From Auanema rhodensis (lineage: Eukaryota > Nematoda > Chromadorea > Rhabditida > Rhabditidae), in the NCBI GenBank assembly GCA_964057225.1, contig OZ059900.1, positions 25,621,638 through 25,685,637 of the forward strand: a stretch of DNA of 64,000 bases, in the 5' to 3' direction. A program made the position numbers and the translations under genes. The notes under the pieces are model-generated. The model was not told the DNA's origin. It searched no databases and worked only from the letters and a program-made list of their open reading frames with translations. Position 1 is the stretch's first letter; each line of letters begins with the position of its first letter. This document shows, in pieces, positions 53,201 to 64,000 of this stretch.

Positions 53201-55403
53201 TGTAAAATGCTTCATTTTAGTATGTAACACGCTGAAATTCGTTGCATTTGACGACTCATATGAACAAAAATCGATTTAATCAATATTAGCCATAAGGGGC
53301 GTGCCCTCAGAATATGCTAATTTCCTTAATTTTCTAACCCCTGTTTTTTTGTCGTGAAAGTGGAACTAGACGTTGTACGAACAATTTTGAGCTAGGTTTC
53401 ATTGACATTGCATGAGTTTGAACACATGAAATCGTAAGTCAAAACCTTGTTTACAGCGAAATTTCCAAAAACTGGTTTTCCAGCATAATAAAATATTTTT
53501 CATGGGAAATACTGTGTTTTTGTATTTTTCTAGTGTTCAGCATGTAAAATGCTTCATTTTAGTATGTAACACGCTGAAATTCGTTGCATTTGACGACTCA
53601 TATGAACAAAAATCGATTTAATCAATATTAGCCATAAGGGGCGTGCCCTCAGAATATGCTAATTTCCTTAATTTTCTAACCCCTGTTTTTTTGTCGTGAA
53701 AGTGGAACTAGACGTTGTACGAACAATTTTGAGCTAGGTTTCATTGACATTGCATGAGTTTGAACACATGAAATCGTAAGTCAAAACCTTGTTTACAGCG
53801 AAATTTCCAAAAACTGGTTTTCCAGCATAATAAAATATTTCTCATGGGAAATACTGTGTTTTTGTATTTTTTTAGTGTTCAGCATGTAAAATGCGTCATT
53901 TTAGTATGTAAAATGCTGAAATTCGTTGCATTTGACGACTCATATGAACAAAAATCGATTTTATCAATATTAGCCATAAGGGGCGTGCCCTCAGAATATG
54001 CTAATTTCCTTAATTTTCTAACCCCTGTTTTTTTGTCGTGAAAGTGGAACTAGACGTTGTACGAACAATTTTGAGCTAGGTTTCATTGACATTGCATGAG
54101 TTTGAACACATGAAATCGTAAGTCAAAACCTTGTTTACAGCGAAATTTCCAAAAACTGGTTTTCCAGCATAATAAAATATTTCTCATGGGAAATACTGTG
54201 TTTTTGTATTTTTTTAGTGTTCAGCATGTAAAATGCGTCATTTTAGTATGTAAAACGCTGAAATTCGTTGCATTTGACGACTCATATGAACAAAAATCGA
54301 TTTTATCAATATCAGCCATAAGGGGCGTGCCCTCAGAATATGCTAATTTCCTTAATTTTCTAACCCCTGTTTTTTTGTCGTGAAAGTGGAACTAGACGTT
54401 GTACGAACAGTTTTGAGCTAGGTTTCATTGACATTGCATGAGTTTGAACACATGAAATCGTAAGTCAAAACCTTGTTTACAGCGAAATTTCCAAAAACAG
54501 GTTTTCCAGCATAATACAATATTTCTCATGGGAAATACTGTGTTTTTGTGTTTTTCTAGTGTTCAGAATGTAGAATGCTTCATTTTAGTATGTAACACGC
54601 TGAAATTCGTTGCATTTGACGACTCATATGAACAAAAATCGATTTAATCAATATTAGCCATAAGGAGCGTGCCCTCAGAATATGCTAACTTCCTTAATTT
54701 TCTAACCCCTGTTTTTTTGTCGTGAAAGTGGAACTAGACGTTGTACGAACAATTTTGAGCTAGGTTTCATTGACATTGCATGAGTTTGAACACATGAAAT
54801 CGTAAGTCAAAACCTTGTTTACAGCGAAATTTCCAAAAACTGGTTTTCCAGCATAATAAAATATTTCTCATGGGAAATACTGTGTTTTTGTATTTTTTTA
54901 GTGTTCAGCATGTAAAATGCGTCATTTTAGTATGTAAAACGCTGAAATTCGTTGCATTTGACGACTCATATGAACAAAAAGCGATTTAATCAATATTAGC
55001 CATAAGGGGCGTGCCCTCAGAATATGCTAATTTCCTTAATTTTCTAACCCCTGTTTTTTTGTCGTGAAAGTGGAACTAGACGTTGTACGAACAATTTTGA
55101 GCTAGGTTTCATTGACATTGCATGAGTTTGAACACATGAAATCGTAAGTCAAAACCTTGTTTACAGCGAAATTTCCAAAAACTGGTTTTCCAGCATAATA
55201 AAATATTTCTCATGGGAAATACTGTGTTTTTGTATTTTTTTAGTGTTCAGCATGTAAAATGCGTCATTTTAGTATGTAAAACGCTGAAATTCGTTGCATT
55301 TGACGACTCATATGAACAAAAATTGATTTAATCAATATTAGTCATAAGGGGCGTGCCCTCAGAATATGCTAATTTCCTTAATTTTCTAACCCCTGTTTTT
55401 TTG
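50274..55403 (+). repeat. Units 148-162: second 15-unit block headed by a 16G monomer
   Basis: Order: Dg D D N' D D D N' D D E5 E5 B E6 P. It is also 5130 bases long, but the match to the previous block is by its ends: Dg to N' and E5 E5 B (again with 122A and 289A). The middle has an extra four-unit repeat, while the K' A' L' D B/L N tail is replaced by E6 P. Unit 149 has 56C, which recurs in units 164 and 171. Confidence 0.82.
50958..53693 (+). repeat. Tandem pair of a four-unit segment (units 150-153 and 154-157)
   Basis: Two rare markers repeat with a 1368-base period: 306G (units 150 and 154) and 148T (units 153 and 157), with N' following each 306G unit. Each segment reads D(306G) N' D D(148T). 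Unit 153 alone has 221A. This is a local duplication inside the larger block. Confidence 0.85.
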
Positions 55404-57797
55404 TCGTGAAAGTGGAACGAGACGTTGTACGAACAATTTTGAGCTAGGTTTCATTGACATTGCATGAGTTTGAACACATGAAATCGTAAGTCAAAACCTT
55501 GTTTACAGCGAAATTTCCAAAAACTGGTTTTCCAGCATAATAAAATATTTCTCATGGGAAATACTGTGTTTTTGTATTTTTCTAGTGTTCAGCATGTAAA
55601 ATGCTTCATTTTAGTATGTAACACGCTGAAATTCGTTGCATTTGACGACTCATATGAACAAAAATCGATTTAATCAATATTAGCCATAAGGGGCGTGCCC
55701 TCAGAATATGCTAATTTCCTTAATTTTCTAACCCCTGTTTTTTTGTCGTGAAAGTGGAACTAGACGTTGTACGAACAATTTTGAGCTAGGTTTCATTGAC
55801 CTTGCATGAGTTTGAACACATGAAATCGTAAGTCAAAACCTTGTTTACAGCGAAATTTCCAAAAACTGGTTTTCCAGCATAATAAAATATTTCTCATGGG
55901 AAATACTGTGTTTTTGTATTTTTCTAGTGTTCAGCATGTAAAATGCTTCATTTTAGTATGTAACACGCTGAAATTCGTTGCATTTGACGACTCATATGAA
56001 CAAAAATCGATTTAATCAATATTAGCCATAAGGGGCGTGCCCTCAGAATATGCTAATTTCCTTAATTTTCTAACCCCTGTTTTTTTGTCGTGAAAGTGGA
56101 ACTAGACGTTGTACGAACAATTTTGAGCTAGGTTTCATTGACATTGCATGAGTTTGAACACATGAAATCGTAAGTCAAAACCTTGTTTACAGCGAAATTT
56201 CCAAAAACTGGTTTTCCAGCATAATAAAATATTTCTCATGGGAAATACTGTGTTTTTGTATTTTTCTAGTGTTCAGCATGTAAAATGCTTCATTTTAGTA
56301 TGTAACACGCTGAAATTCGTTGCATTTGACGACTCATATGAACAAAAATCGATTTAATCAATATTAGCCATAAGGGGCGTGCCCTCAGAATATGCTAATT
56401 TCCTTAATTTTCTAACCCCTGTTTTTTTGTCGTGAAAGTGGAACTAGACGTTGTACGAACAATTTTGAGCTAGGTTTCATTGACATTGCATGAGTTTGAA
56501 CACATGAAATCGTAAGTCAAAACCTTGTTTACAGCGAAATTTCCAAAAACTGGTTTTCCAGCATAATAAAATATTTTTCATGGGAAATACTGTGTTTTTG
56601 TATTTTTCTAGTGTTCAGCATGTAAAATGCTTCATTTTAGTATGTAACACGCTGAAATTCGTTGCATTTGACGACTCATATGAACAAAAATCGATTTAAT
56701 CAATATTAGCCATAAGGGGCGTGCCCTCAGAATATGCTAATTTCCTTAATTTTCTAACCCCTGTTTTTTTGTCGTGAAAGTGGAACTAGACGTTGTACGA
56801 ACAATTTTGAGCTAGGTTTCAATGACATTGCATGAGTTTGAACACATGAAATCGTAAGTCAAAACCTTGTTTACAGCGAAATTTCCAAAAACTGGTTTTC
56901 CAGCATAATAAAATATTTCTCATGGGAAATACTGTGTTTTTGTATTTTTTTAGTGTTCAGCATGTAAAATGCGTCATTTTAGTATGTAAAACGCTGAAAT
57001 TCGTTGCATTTGACGACTCATATGAACAAAAATCGATTTTATCAATATTAGCCATAAGGGGCGTGCCCTCAGAATATGCTAATTTCCTTAATTTTCTAAC
57101 CCCTGTTTTTTTGTCGTGAAAGTGGAACTAGACGTTGTACGAACAATTTTGAGCTAGGTTTCATTGACATTGCATGAGTTTGAACACATGAAATCGTAAG
57201 TCAAAACCTTGTTTACAGCGAAATTTCCAAAAACTGGTTTTCCAGCATAATAAAATATTTCTCATGGGAAATACTGTGTTTTTGTATTTTTTTAGTGTTC
57301 AGCATGTAAAATGCGTCATTTTAGTATGTAAAACGCTGAAATTCGTTGCATTTGACGACTCATATGAACAAAAAGCGATTTAATCAATATTAGCCATAAG
57401 GGGCGTGCCCTCAGAATATGCTAATTTCCTTAATTTTCTAACCCCTGTTTTTTTGTCGTGAAAGTGGAACTAGACGTTGTACGAACAATTTTGAGCTAGG
57501 TTTCATTGACATTGCATGAGTTTGAACACATGAAATCGTAAGTCAAAACCTTGTTTACAGCGAAATTTCCAAAAACTGGTTTTCCAGCATAATAAAATAT
57601 TTCTCATGGGAAATACTGTGTTTTTGTATTTTTTTAGTGTTCAGCATGTAAAATGCGTCATTTTAGTATGTAAAACGCTGAAATTCGTTGCATTTGACGA
57701 CTCATATGAACAAAAATTGATTTAATCAATATTAGTCATAAGGGGCGTGCCCTCAGAATATGCTAATTTCCTTAATTTTCTAACCCCTGTTTTTTTG
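55404..57797 (+). repeat. Units 163-169: Dg D D D E5 E6 P, seven-unit block
   Basis: Dg (16G) is followed by D with 56C, D, D with 148T, E5, E6 (262G) and P. P combines the E-type centre (179T 202G 219A) with the N-type 3' part (263T 281T). E6 and P also end the preceding block at 54720-55403, so a seven-unit segment from E6 to E5 has been copied. Confidence 0.84.
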
Positions 57798-58481
57798 TCG
57801 TGAAAGTGGAACGAGACGTTGTACGAACAATTTTGAGCTAGGTTTCATTGACATTGCATGAGTTTGAACACATGAAATCGTAAGTCAAAACCTTGTTTAC
57901 AGCGAAATTTCCAAAAACTGGTTTTCCAGCATAATAAAATATTTCTCATGGGAAATACTGTGTTTTTGTATTTTTCTAGTGTTCAGCATGTAAAATGCTT
58001 CATTTTAGTATGTAACACGCTGAAATTCGTTGCATTTGACGACTCATATGAACAAAAATCGATTTAATCAATATTAGCCATAAGGGGCGTGCCCTCAGAA
58101 TATGCTAATTTCCTTAATTTTCTAACCCCTGTTTTTTTGTCGTGAAAGTGGAACTAGACGTTGTACGAACAATTTTGAGCTAGGTTTCATTGACCTTGCA
58201 TGAGTTTGAACACATGAAATCGTAAGTCAAAACCTTGTTTACAGCGAAATTTCCAAAAACTGGTTTTCCAGCATAATAAAATATTTCTCATGGGAAATAC
58301 TGTGTTTTTGTATTTTTCTAGTGTTCAGCATGTAAAATGCTTCATTTTAGTATGTAACACGCTGAAATTCGTTGCATTTGACGACTCATATGAACAAAAA
58401 TCGATTTAATCAATATTAGCCATAAGGGGCGTGCCCTCAGAATATGCTAATTTCCTTAATTTTCTAACCCCTGTTTTTTTG
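57798..58481 (+). repeat. Units 170-171: Dg, D with 56C
   Basis: Start of a further copy of the Dg block. It is cut short after two units, where an E5 of a different lineage (74A 105T) follows. The switch marks the boundary between the D-rich region and the dimeric region. Confidence 0.8.
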
Positions 58482-60533
58482 TCGTGAAAGTGGAACTAGA
58501 CGTTGTACGAACAATTTTGAGCTAGGTTTCATTGACATTGCATGAGTTTGAACAAATGAAATCGTAAGTCAAAACCTTGTTTACATCGAAATTTCCAAAA
58601 ACTGGTTTTCCAGCATAATAAAACATTTCTCATGGGAAATACTGTGTTTTTGTATTTTTTTAGTGTTCAGCATGTAAAATGCGTCATTTTAGTATGTAAA
58701 ACGCTGAAATTCGTTGCATTTGACGACTCATATGAACAAAAATCGATTTTATCAATATTAGCCATAAGGGGCGTGCCCTCAGAATATGCTAATTTCCTTA
58801 ATTTTCTAACCCCTGTTTTTTTGTCGTGAAAGTGGAACTAGACGTTGTACGAACAATTTTGAGCTAGGTTTCATTGACATTGCATGAGTTTGAACACATG
58901 CAATCGTAAGTCAAAACCTTGTTTACAGCGAAATTTCCAAAAACTGGTTTTCCAGCATAATAAAATATTTCTCATGGGAAATACTGTGTTTTTGTATTTT
59001 TCTAGTGTTCAGCATGTGAAATGCTTCATTTTAGTATGTAACACGCTGAAATTTGTTGCATTTGACGACTCATATGAACAAAAATCGATTTAATCAATAT
59101 TAGCCATAAGGGGCGTGCCCTCAGAATATGCTAATTTCCTTAATTTTCTAACCCCTGTTTTTTTGTCGTGAAAGTGGAACTAGACGTTGTACGAACAATT
59201 TTGAGCTAGGTTTCATTGACATTGCATGAGTTTGAACAAATGAAATCGTAAGTCAAAACCTTGTTTACATCGAAATTTCCAAAAACTGGTTTTCCAGCAT
59301 AATAAAATATTTCTCATTGGAAATACTGTGTTTTTGTATTTTTTTAGTGTTCAGCATGTAAAATGCGTCATGTTAGTATGTAAAACGCTGAAATTCGTTG
59401 CATTTGACGACTCATATGAACAAAAATCGATTTTATCAATATTAGCCATAAGGGGCGTGCCCTCAGAATATGCTAATTTCCTTAATTTTCTAACCCCTGT
59501 TTTTTTGTCGTGAAAGTGGAACTAGACGTTGTACGAACAATTTTGAGCTAGGTTTCATTGACATTGCATGAGTTTGAACACATGCAATCGTAAGTCAAAA
59601 CCTTGTTTACAGCGAAATTTCCAAAAACTGGTTTTCCAGCATAATAAAATATTTCTCATGGGAAATACTGTGTTTTTGTATTTTTCTAGTGTTCAGCATG
59701 TGAAATGCTTCATTTTAGTATGTAACACGCTGAAATTTGTTGCATTTGACGACTCATATGAACAAAAATCGATTTAATCAATATTAGCCATAAGGGGCGT
59801 GCCCTCAGAATATGCTAATTTCCTTAATTTTCTAACCCCTGTTTTTTTGTCGTGAAAGTGGAACTAGACGTTGTACGAACAATTTTGAGCTAGGTTTCAT
59901 TGACATTGCATGAGTTTGAACAAATGAAATCGTAAGTCAAAACCTTGTTTACATCGAAATTTCCAAAAACTGGTTTTCCAGCATAATAAAATATTTCTCA
60001 TTGGAAATACTGTGTTTTTGTATTTTTTTAGTGTTCAGCATGTAAAACGCGTCATGTTAGTATGTAAAACGCTGAAATTCGTTGCATTTGACGACTCATA
60101 TGAACAAAAATCGATTTTATCAATATTAGCCATAAGGGGCGTGCCCTCAGAATATGCTAATTTCCTTAATTTTCTAACCCCTGTTTTTTTGTTGTGAAAG
60201 TGGAACTAGACGTTGTACGAACAAATTTGAGCTAGGTTTCATTGACATTGCATGAGTTTGAACACATGCAATCGTAAGTCAAAACCTTGTTTACAGCGAA
60301 ATTTCCAAAAACTGGTTTTCCAGCATAATAAAATATTTCTCATGGGAAAAACTGTGTTTTTGTATTTTTCTAGTGTTCAGCATGTAAAATGCTTTATTTT
60401 AATATGTAACACGCTGAAATTCGTTGCATTTGACGACTCATATGAACAAAAATCGATTTAATCAATATTAGCCATAAGGGGCGTGCCCTCAGAATATGCT
60501 AATTTCCTTAATTTTCTAACCCCTGTTTTTTTG
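58482..60533 (+). repeat. Units 172-177: 684-bp dimeric HOR, three copies
   Basis: E5-type units with 74A and 105T (172, 174, 176) alternate with units bearing 78C (173 and 175 of type Q, 177 of type R). Units 174 and 176 also share 154T, giving TCATTGG, and a T-to-G change giving CATGTTAG. Later copies therefore derive from one another. Unit 176 adds a private ACGCG. The dimer is a different scale of repetition from the 7- to 15-unit HORs further left. Confidence 0.85.
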
Positions 60534-62584
60534 TCGTGAAAGTGGAACTAGACGTTGTACAAACAATTTTGAGCTAGGTTTCATTGACATTGCATGAGTT
60601 TGAACACATGAAATCGTAAGTCAAAACCTTGTTTACAGCGAAATTTCCAAAAACTGGTTTTCCAGCATAATAAAATATTTCTCATGGGAAATACTGTGTT
60701 TTTATATTTTTCTAGTGTTCAGCATGTAAAATGCTTCATTTTAGTATGTAACACGCTGAAATTCGTTGCATGTGACGACTCATATGAACAAAAATTGATT
60801 TAATCAATATTAGCCATAAGGGGCGTGCCCTCAGAATATGCTAATTTCCTTAATTTTCTAACCCCTGTTTTTTTGTCGTGAAAGTGGAACTAGACGTTGT
60901 ACGAACAATTTTGAGCTAGGTTTCATTGACATTGCATGAGTTTGAACACATGCAATCGTAAGTCAAAACCTTGTTTACAGCGAAATTTCCAAAAACTGGT
61001 TTTCCAGCATAATAAAATATTTCTCATGGGAAAAACTGTGTTTTTGTATTTATCTAGTGTTCAGCATGTAAAATGCTTTATTTTAATATGTAACACGCTG
61101 AAATTCGTTGCATTTGACGACTCATATGAACAAAAATCGATTTAATCAATATTAGCCATAAGGGGCGTGCTCTCAGAATATGCTAATTTCCTTAATTTTC
61201 TAACCCCTGTTTTTTTGTCGTGAAAGTGGAACTAGACGTTGTACGAACAATTTTGAGCTAAGTTTCATTGACATTGCATGAGTTTGAACACATGAAATCG
61301 TAAGTCAAAACCTTGTTTACAGCGAAATTTCCAAAAACTGGTTTTCCAGCATAATAAAATATTTCTCATGAGAAATACTGTGTTTTTGTATTTTTTTAAT
61401 GTTCAGCATGTAAAATGCTTCATTTTGATATGTAAAACGCTGAAATTCGTTGCATTTGACGACTCATATGAACAAAAATCGATTTTATCAATATTAGCCA
61501 TAAGGGGCGTGCCCTCAGAATATGCTAATTTCCTTAATTTTCTAACCCCTGTTTTTTTGTCGTGAAAGTGGAACTAGACGTTGTACGAACAATTTTGAGC
61601 TAGGTTTCATTGACATTGCATGAGTTTGAACATATGAAATCGTAAGTCAAAACCTTGTTTACAGCGAAATTTCCAAAAACTGGTTTTCCAGCATAATACA
61701 ATATTTCTCATGGGAAATACTGTGTTTTTATATTTTTCTAGTGTTCAGCATGTAAAATGCTTCATTTTAGTATGTAACACGCTGAAATTCGTTGCATTTG
61801 ACGACTCATATGAACAAAAATCGATTTTATCAATATTAGCCATAAGGGGCGTGCCCTCAGAATATGCTAATTTCCTTAATTTTCTAACCCCTGTTTTTTT
61901 GTCGTGAAAGTGGAACTAGACGTTGTACGAACAGTTTTGAGCTAGGTTTCATTGACATTGCATGAGTTTGAACACATGAAATCGTAAGTCAAAACCTTGT
62001 TTACAGCGAAATTTCCAAAAACTGGTTTTCCAGCATAATAAAATATTTCTCATGGGAAATACTGTGTTTTTGTATTTTTTTAGTGTTTAGCATGTAAAAT
62101 GCTTCATTTTAGTATGTAACACGCTGAAATTCGTTGCATTTGACGACTCATATGAACAAAAATCGATTTAATCAATATTAGCCATAAGGGGCGTGCCCTC
62201 AGAATATGCTAATTTCCTTAATTTTCTAACCCCTGTTTTTTTGTCGTGAAAGTGGAACTAGACGTTGTACGAACAATTTTGAGCTAGGTTTCATTGACAT
62301 TGCATGAGTTTGAACACATGAAATCGTAAGTCAAAACCTTGTTTACAGCGAAATTTCCAAAAACTGGTTTTCCAGCATAATAAAATATTTCTCATGGGAA
62401 ATACTGTGTTTTTGTATTTTTTTAGTGTTCAGCATGTAAAATGCGTCATTTTAGTATGTAAAACGCTGAAATTCGTTGCATTTGACGACTCATATGAACA
62501 AAAATCGATTTTATCAATATTAGCCATAAGGGGCGTGCCCTCAGAATATGCTAATTTCCTTAATTTTCTAACCCCTGTTTTTTG
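60534..62584 (+). repeat. Units 178-183: T R U V W E5, mixed divergent monomers
   Basis: T (171A 263T, 28A), R (78C 159A 204T 211A), U (154A 179T 182A 210G 211A 219A 269T), V (140C 171A 269T), a D-like unit with 179T and a lost C in GTTTAG, then E5. Private substitutions per unit look more frequent than in the centre of the window. Unit 183 is 341 bp because its terminal T-run is six, not seven. Confidence 0.8.
62578..62583. other. 1-bp deletion in the terminal T-run of unit 183
   Basis: The run closing the monomer is T6, against T7 in the other units apart from those with the 341C substitution. The shift lets one short open frame (62394-62648) pass its usual TGA. This is the second of two length changes in the window and is typical of homopolymer slippage or sequencing error. 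Confidence 0.85.
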
Positions 62585-64000
62585 TCGTGAAAGTGGAACT
62601 AGACGTTGTACGAACAATTTTGAGCTAGGTTTCATTGACATTGCATGAGTTTGAACACATGAAATCGTAAGTCAAAACCTTGTCTACAGCAAAATTTCCA
62701 AAAACTGGTTTTCCAGCATAATAAAATATTTCTCATGGGAAATACAGTGTTTTTGTATTTTTTTAGTGTTCAGCATGTAAAATGCTTTATTTTAATATGT
62801 AACACGCTGAAATTCGTTGCATTTGACGACTCATATGAACAAAAATCGATTTAATCAATATTAGCCATAAGGGGCGTGCCCTCAGAATATGCTAATTTCC
62901 TTAATTTTCTAACCCCTGTTTTTTTGTCGTGAAAGTGGAACTAGACGTTGTACGAACTATTTTGAGCTAGGTTTCATTGACATTGCATGAGTTTGAACAC
63001 ATGAAATCGTAAGTCAAAACCTTGTTTACATCGAAATTTCCAAAAACTGGTTTTCCAGCATAATAAAATATTTCTCATGAGAAATACTGTGTTTTTGTAT
63101 TTTTTTAATGTTCAGCATGTAAAATGCTTCATTTTGATATGTAAAACGCTGAAATTCGTTGCATTTGACGACTCATATGAACAAAAATCGATTTTATCAA
63201 TATTAGCCATAAGGGGCGTGCCCTCAGAATATGCTAATTTCCTTAATTTTCTAACCCCTGTTTTTTTGTCGTGAAAGTGGAACTAGACGTTGTACGAACA
63301 ATTTTGAGCTAGGTTTCATTGACATTGCATGAGTTTGAACACATGAAATCGTAAGTCAAAACCTTGTTTACAGCGAAATTTCCAAAAACTGGTTTTCCAG
63401 CATAATACAATATTTCTCATGGGAAATACTGTGTTTTTATATTTTTCTAGTGTTCAGCATGTAAAATGCTTCATTTTAGTATGTAACACGCTGAAATTCG
63501 TTGCATTTGACGACTCATATGAACAAAAATTGATTTAATCAATATTAGCCATAAGGGGCGTGCCCTCAGAATATGCTAATTTCCTTAATTTTCTAACCCC
63601 TGTTTTTTTGTCGTGAAAGTGGAACTAGACGTTGTACGAACAATTTTGAGCTAGGTTTCATTGACATTGCATGAGTTTGAACACATGCAATCGTAAGTCA
63701 AAACCTTGTTTACAGCGAAATTTCCAAAAACTGGTTTTCCAGCATAATAAAATATTTCTCATGGGAAAAACTGTGTTTTTGTATTTTTCTAGTGTTCAGC
63801 ATGTAAAATGTTTTATTTTAATATGTAACACGCTGAAATTCGTTGCATTTGACGACTCATATGAACAAAAATCGATTTAATCAATATTAGCCATAAGGGG
63901 CGTGCCCTCAGAATATGCTAATTTCCTTAATTTTCTAACCCCTGTTTTTTTGTCGTGAAAGTGGAACTAGACGTTGTACGAACAATTTTGAGCTAAGTTT
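62585..64000 (+). repeat. Units 184-187 and a partial 188: X U V R (U)
   Basis: X (62585) has 162A 179T 204T 211A, so its tail is R-like. It is followed by U, then V with 263T, then R with 78C, and a 48-base start of a unit whose AGCTAAG matches the U unit at 61218. The series R U V at 60876-61901 therefore repeats here. The window ends inside the array. Confidence 0.8.

Larger units (their letters stand above)
1..64000 (+). repeat. 342-bp satellite DNA array, 187 full monomers plus a partial one
   Basis: The same 342-base unit recurs without interruption from the first base to the last, always in one orientation. Unit starts fall at 342(n-1)+1 up to unit 33, one base earlier from unit 34, and two bases earlier from unit 184. 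By my base count of the commonest form it has 59 G and 57 C, so 33.9% GC, with 10 CpG against about 9.8 expected. Neighbouring monomers usually differ by a handful of substitutions. No transposon, gene or unique spacer interrupts the tract. Long homogeneous arrays with higher-order structure are typical of eukaryotic centromeric or heterochromatic satellites; that location is inference, since no flank or chromatin data are visible. The species and any published satellite name are unknown to me. Confidence 0.98.

Noticed and set aside
62429-62641. 70-codon open frame on the minus strand
   Set aside because: It appears only where 269T combines with the T-run deletion in unit 183; the same region in other monomers is closed. 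A chance frame in satellite DNA.
1-64000. Primate alpha satellite
   Set aside because: 342 is twice 171 and HORs are present, but the monomer shows none of the familiar alphoid segments and no full CENP-B box. The resemblance is in organisation, not in sequence.
1-64000. CRISPR array or bacterial repeat region
   Set aside because: The repeats are 342 bp with no spacers between them, no cas genes and no bacterial coding sequence anywhere in 64 kb.
1-64000. rDNA spacer, LTR or other transposon tandem
   Set aside because: No rRNA segment, primer binding site, polypurine tract, target duplication or transposase or polymerase coding sequence can be seen within the monomer, and no unit is longer than 342 bp.

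Overview
The whole 64,000-base window is one uninterrupted head-to-tail satellite DNA array. The monomer is 342 bp and about 34% GC. Taking the unit boundary at TCGTGAAAG, I count 187 monomers (1-63952) plus the first 48 bases of a 188th (63953-64000), all in the same orientation. In the whole tract I found only two length changes, both net 1-bp deletions (unit 33 near 11033-11036, unit 183 at 62578-62583). I see no gene, RNA gene, transposon, inversion or unique sequence. Kilobase-scale satellite with higher-order repeats (HORs) and substitution-only divergence suggests a eukaryotic centromere, pericentromere or heterochromatic knob. The sequence alone does not fix the organism. The monomer does not resemble the primate alphoid consensus as I remember it, and I could not match it to a named plant or insect satellite.

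Monomers fall into about 20 subfamilies, each defined by a few shared substitutions, and these recur in ordered runs. I use letter codes, with positions counted inside the monomer. D: base type. A: 152A 159A 171A 195G 204A 231T. B: 140C 190A 196G. C: 140C 226T (Cc adds 64C). F: 212A (F2 adds 48C 131C). G: 2T 38A (G2 has 2T only). H: 64C 189A. J: 159A 179T 180C. E group: 179T 202G 219A (E adds 162A 269T; E3 has neither; E4 adds 269T 291T 310G; E5 adds 269T; E6 adds 262G). E2: 5' part of A joined to 202G 219A 269T 310G. K: 159A 218G 222A 231T 263T 269T. N: 53A 159A 222A 231T 263T 281T (N' lacks 53A). L: 196G 210G 211A 219A. P: 179T 202G 219A 263T 281T. Q: 78C 195G 231T. R: 78C 159A 204T 211A. 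U: 154A 179T 182A 210G 211A 219A 269T. V: 140C 171A with 269T or 263T.

Layout. 1-25649 (units 1-75): A-led blocks (A F G H, A E3 F2 G2 H J) alternate with E2 B C D blocks. 25650-34541 (units 76-101): B/C/D-rich, carrying a 14/15-unit HOR whose second copy runs to 35909. 34542-45143 (units 102-132): a 7- to 9-unit HOR built on B C C D Cc D*. 45144-58481 (units 133-171): D-rich blocks headed by a 16G monomer, with N', E5 and P members. 58482-64000 (units 172-188): alternating dimers, then a short R U V motif and more private variants, possibly nearing an array edge.

Nothing here works as a gene set. The short open frames in about 30 monomers come from loss of one in-frame stop and look non-coding. 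The biological interest is the record of unequal exchange: nested HORs, hybrid monomers, a variable central part against conserved flanks, and subfamily substitutions that fall in small inverted repeats and CpG sites.
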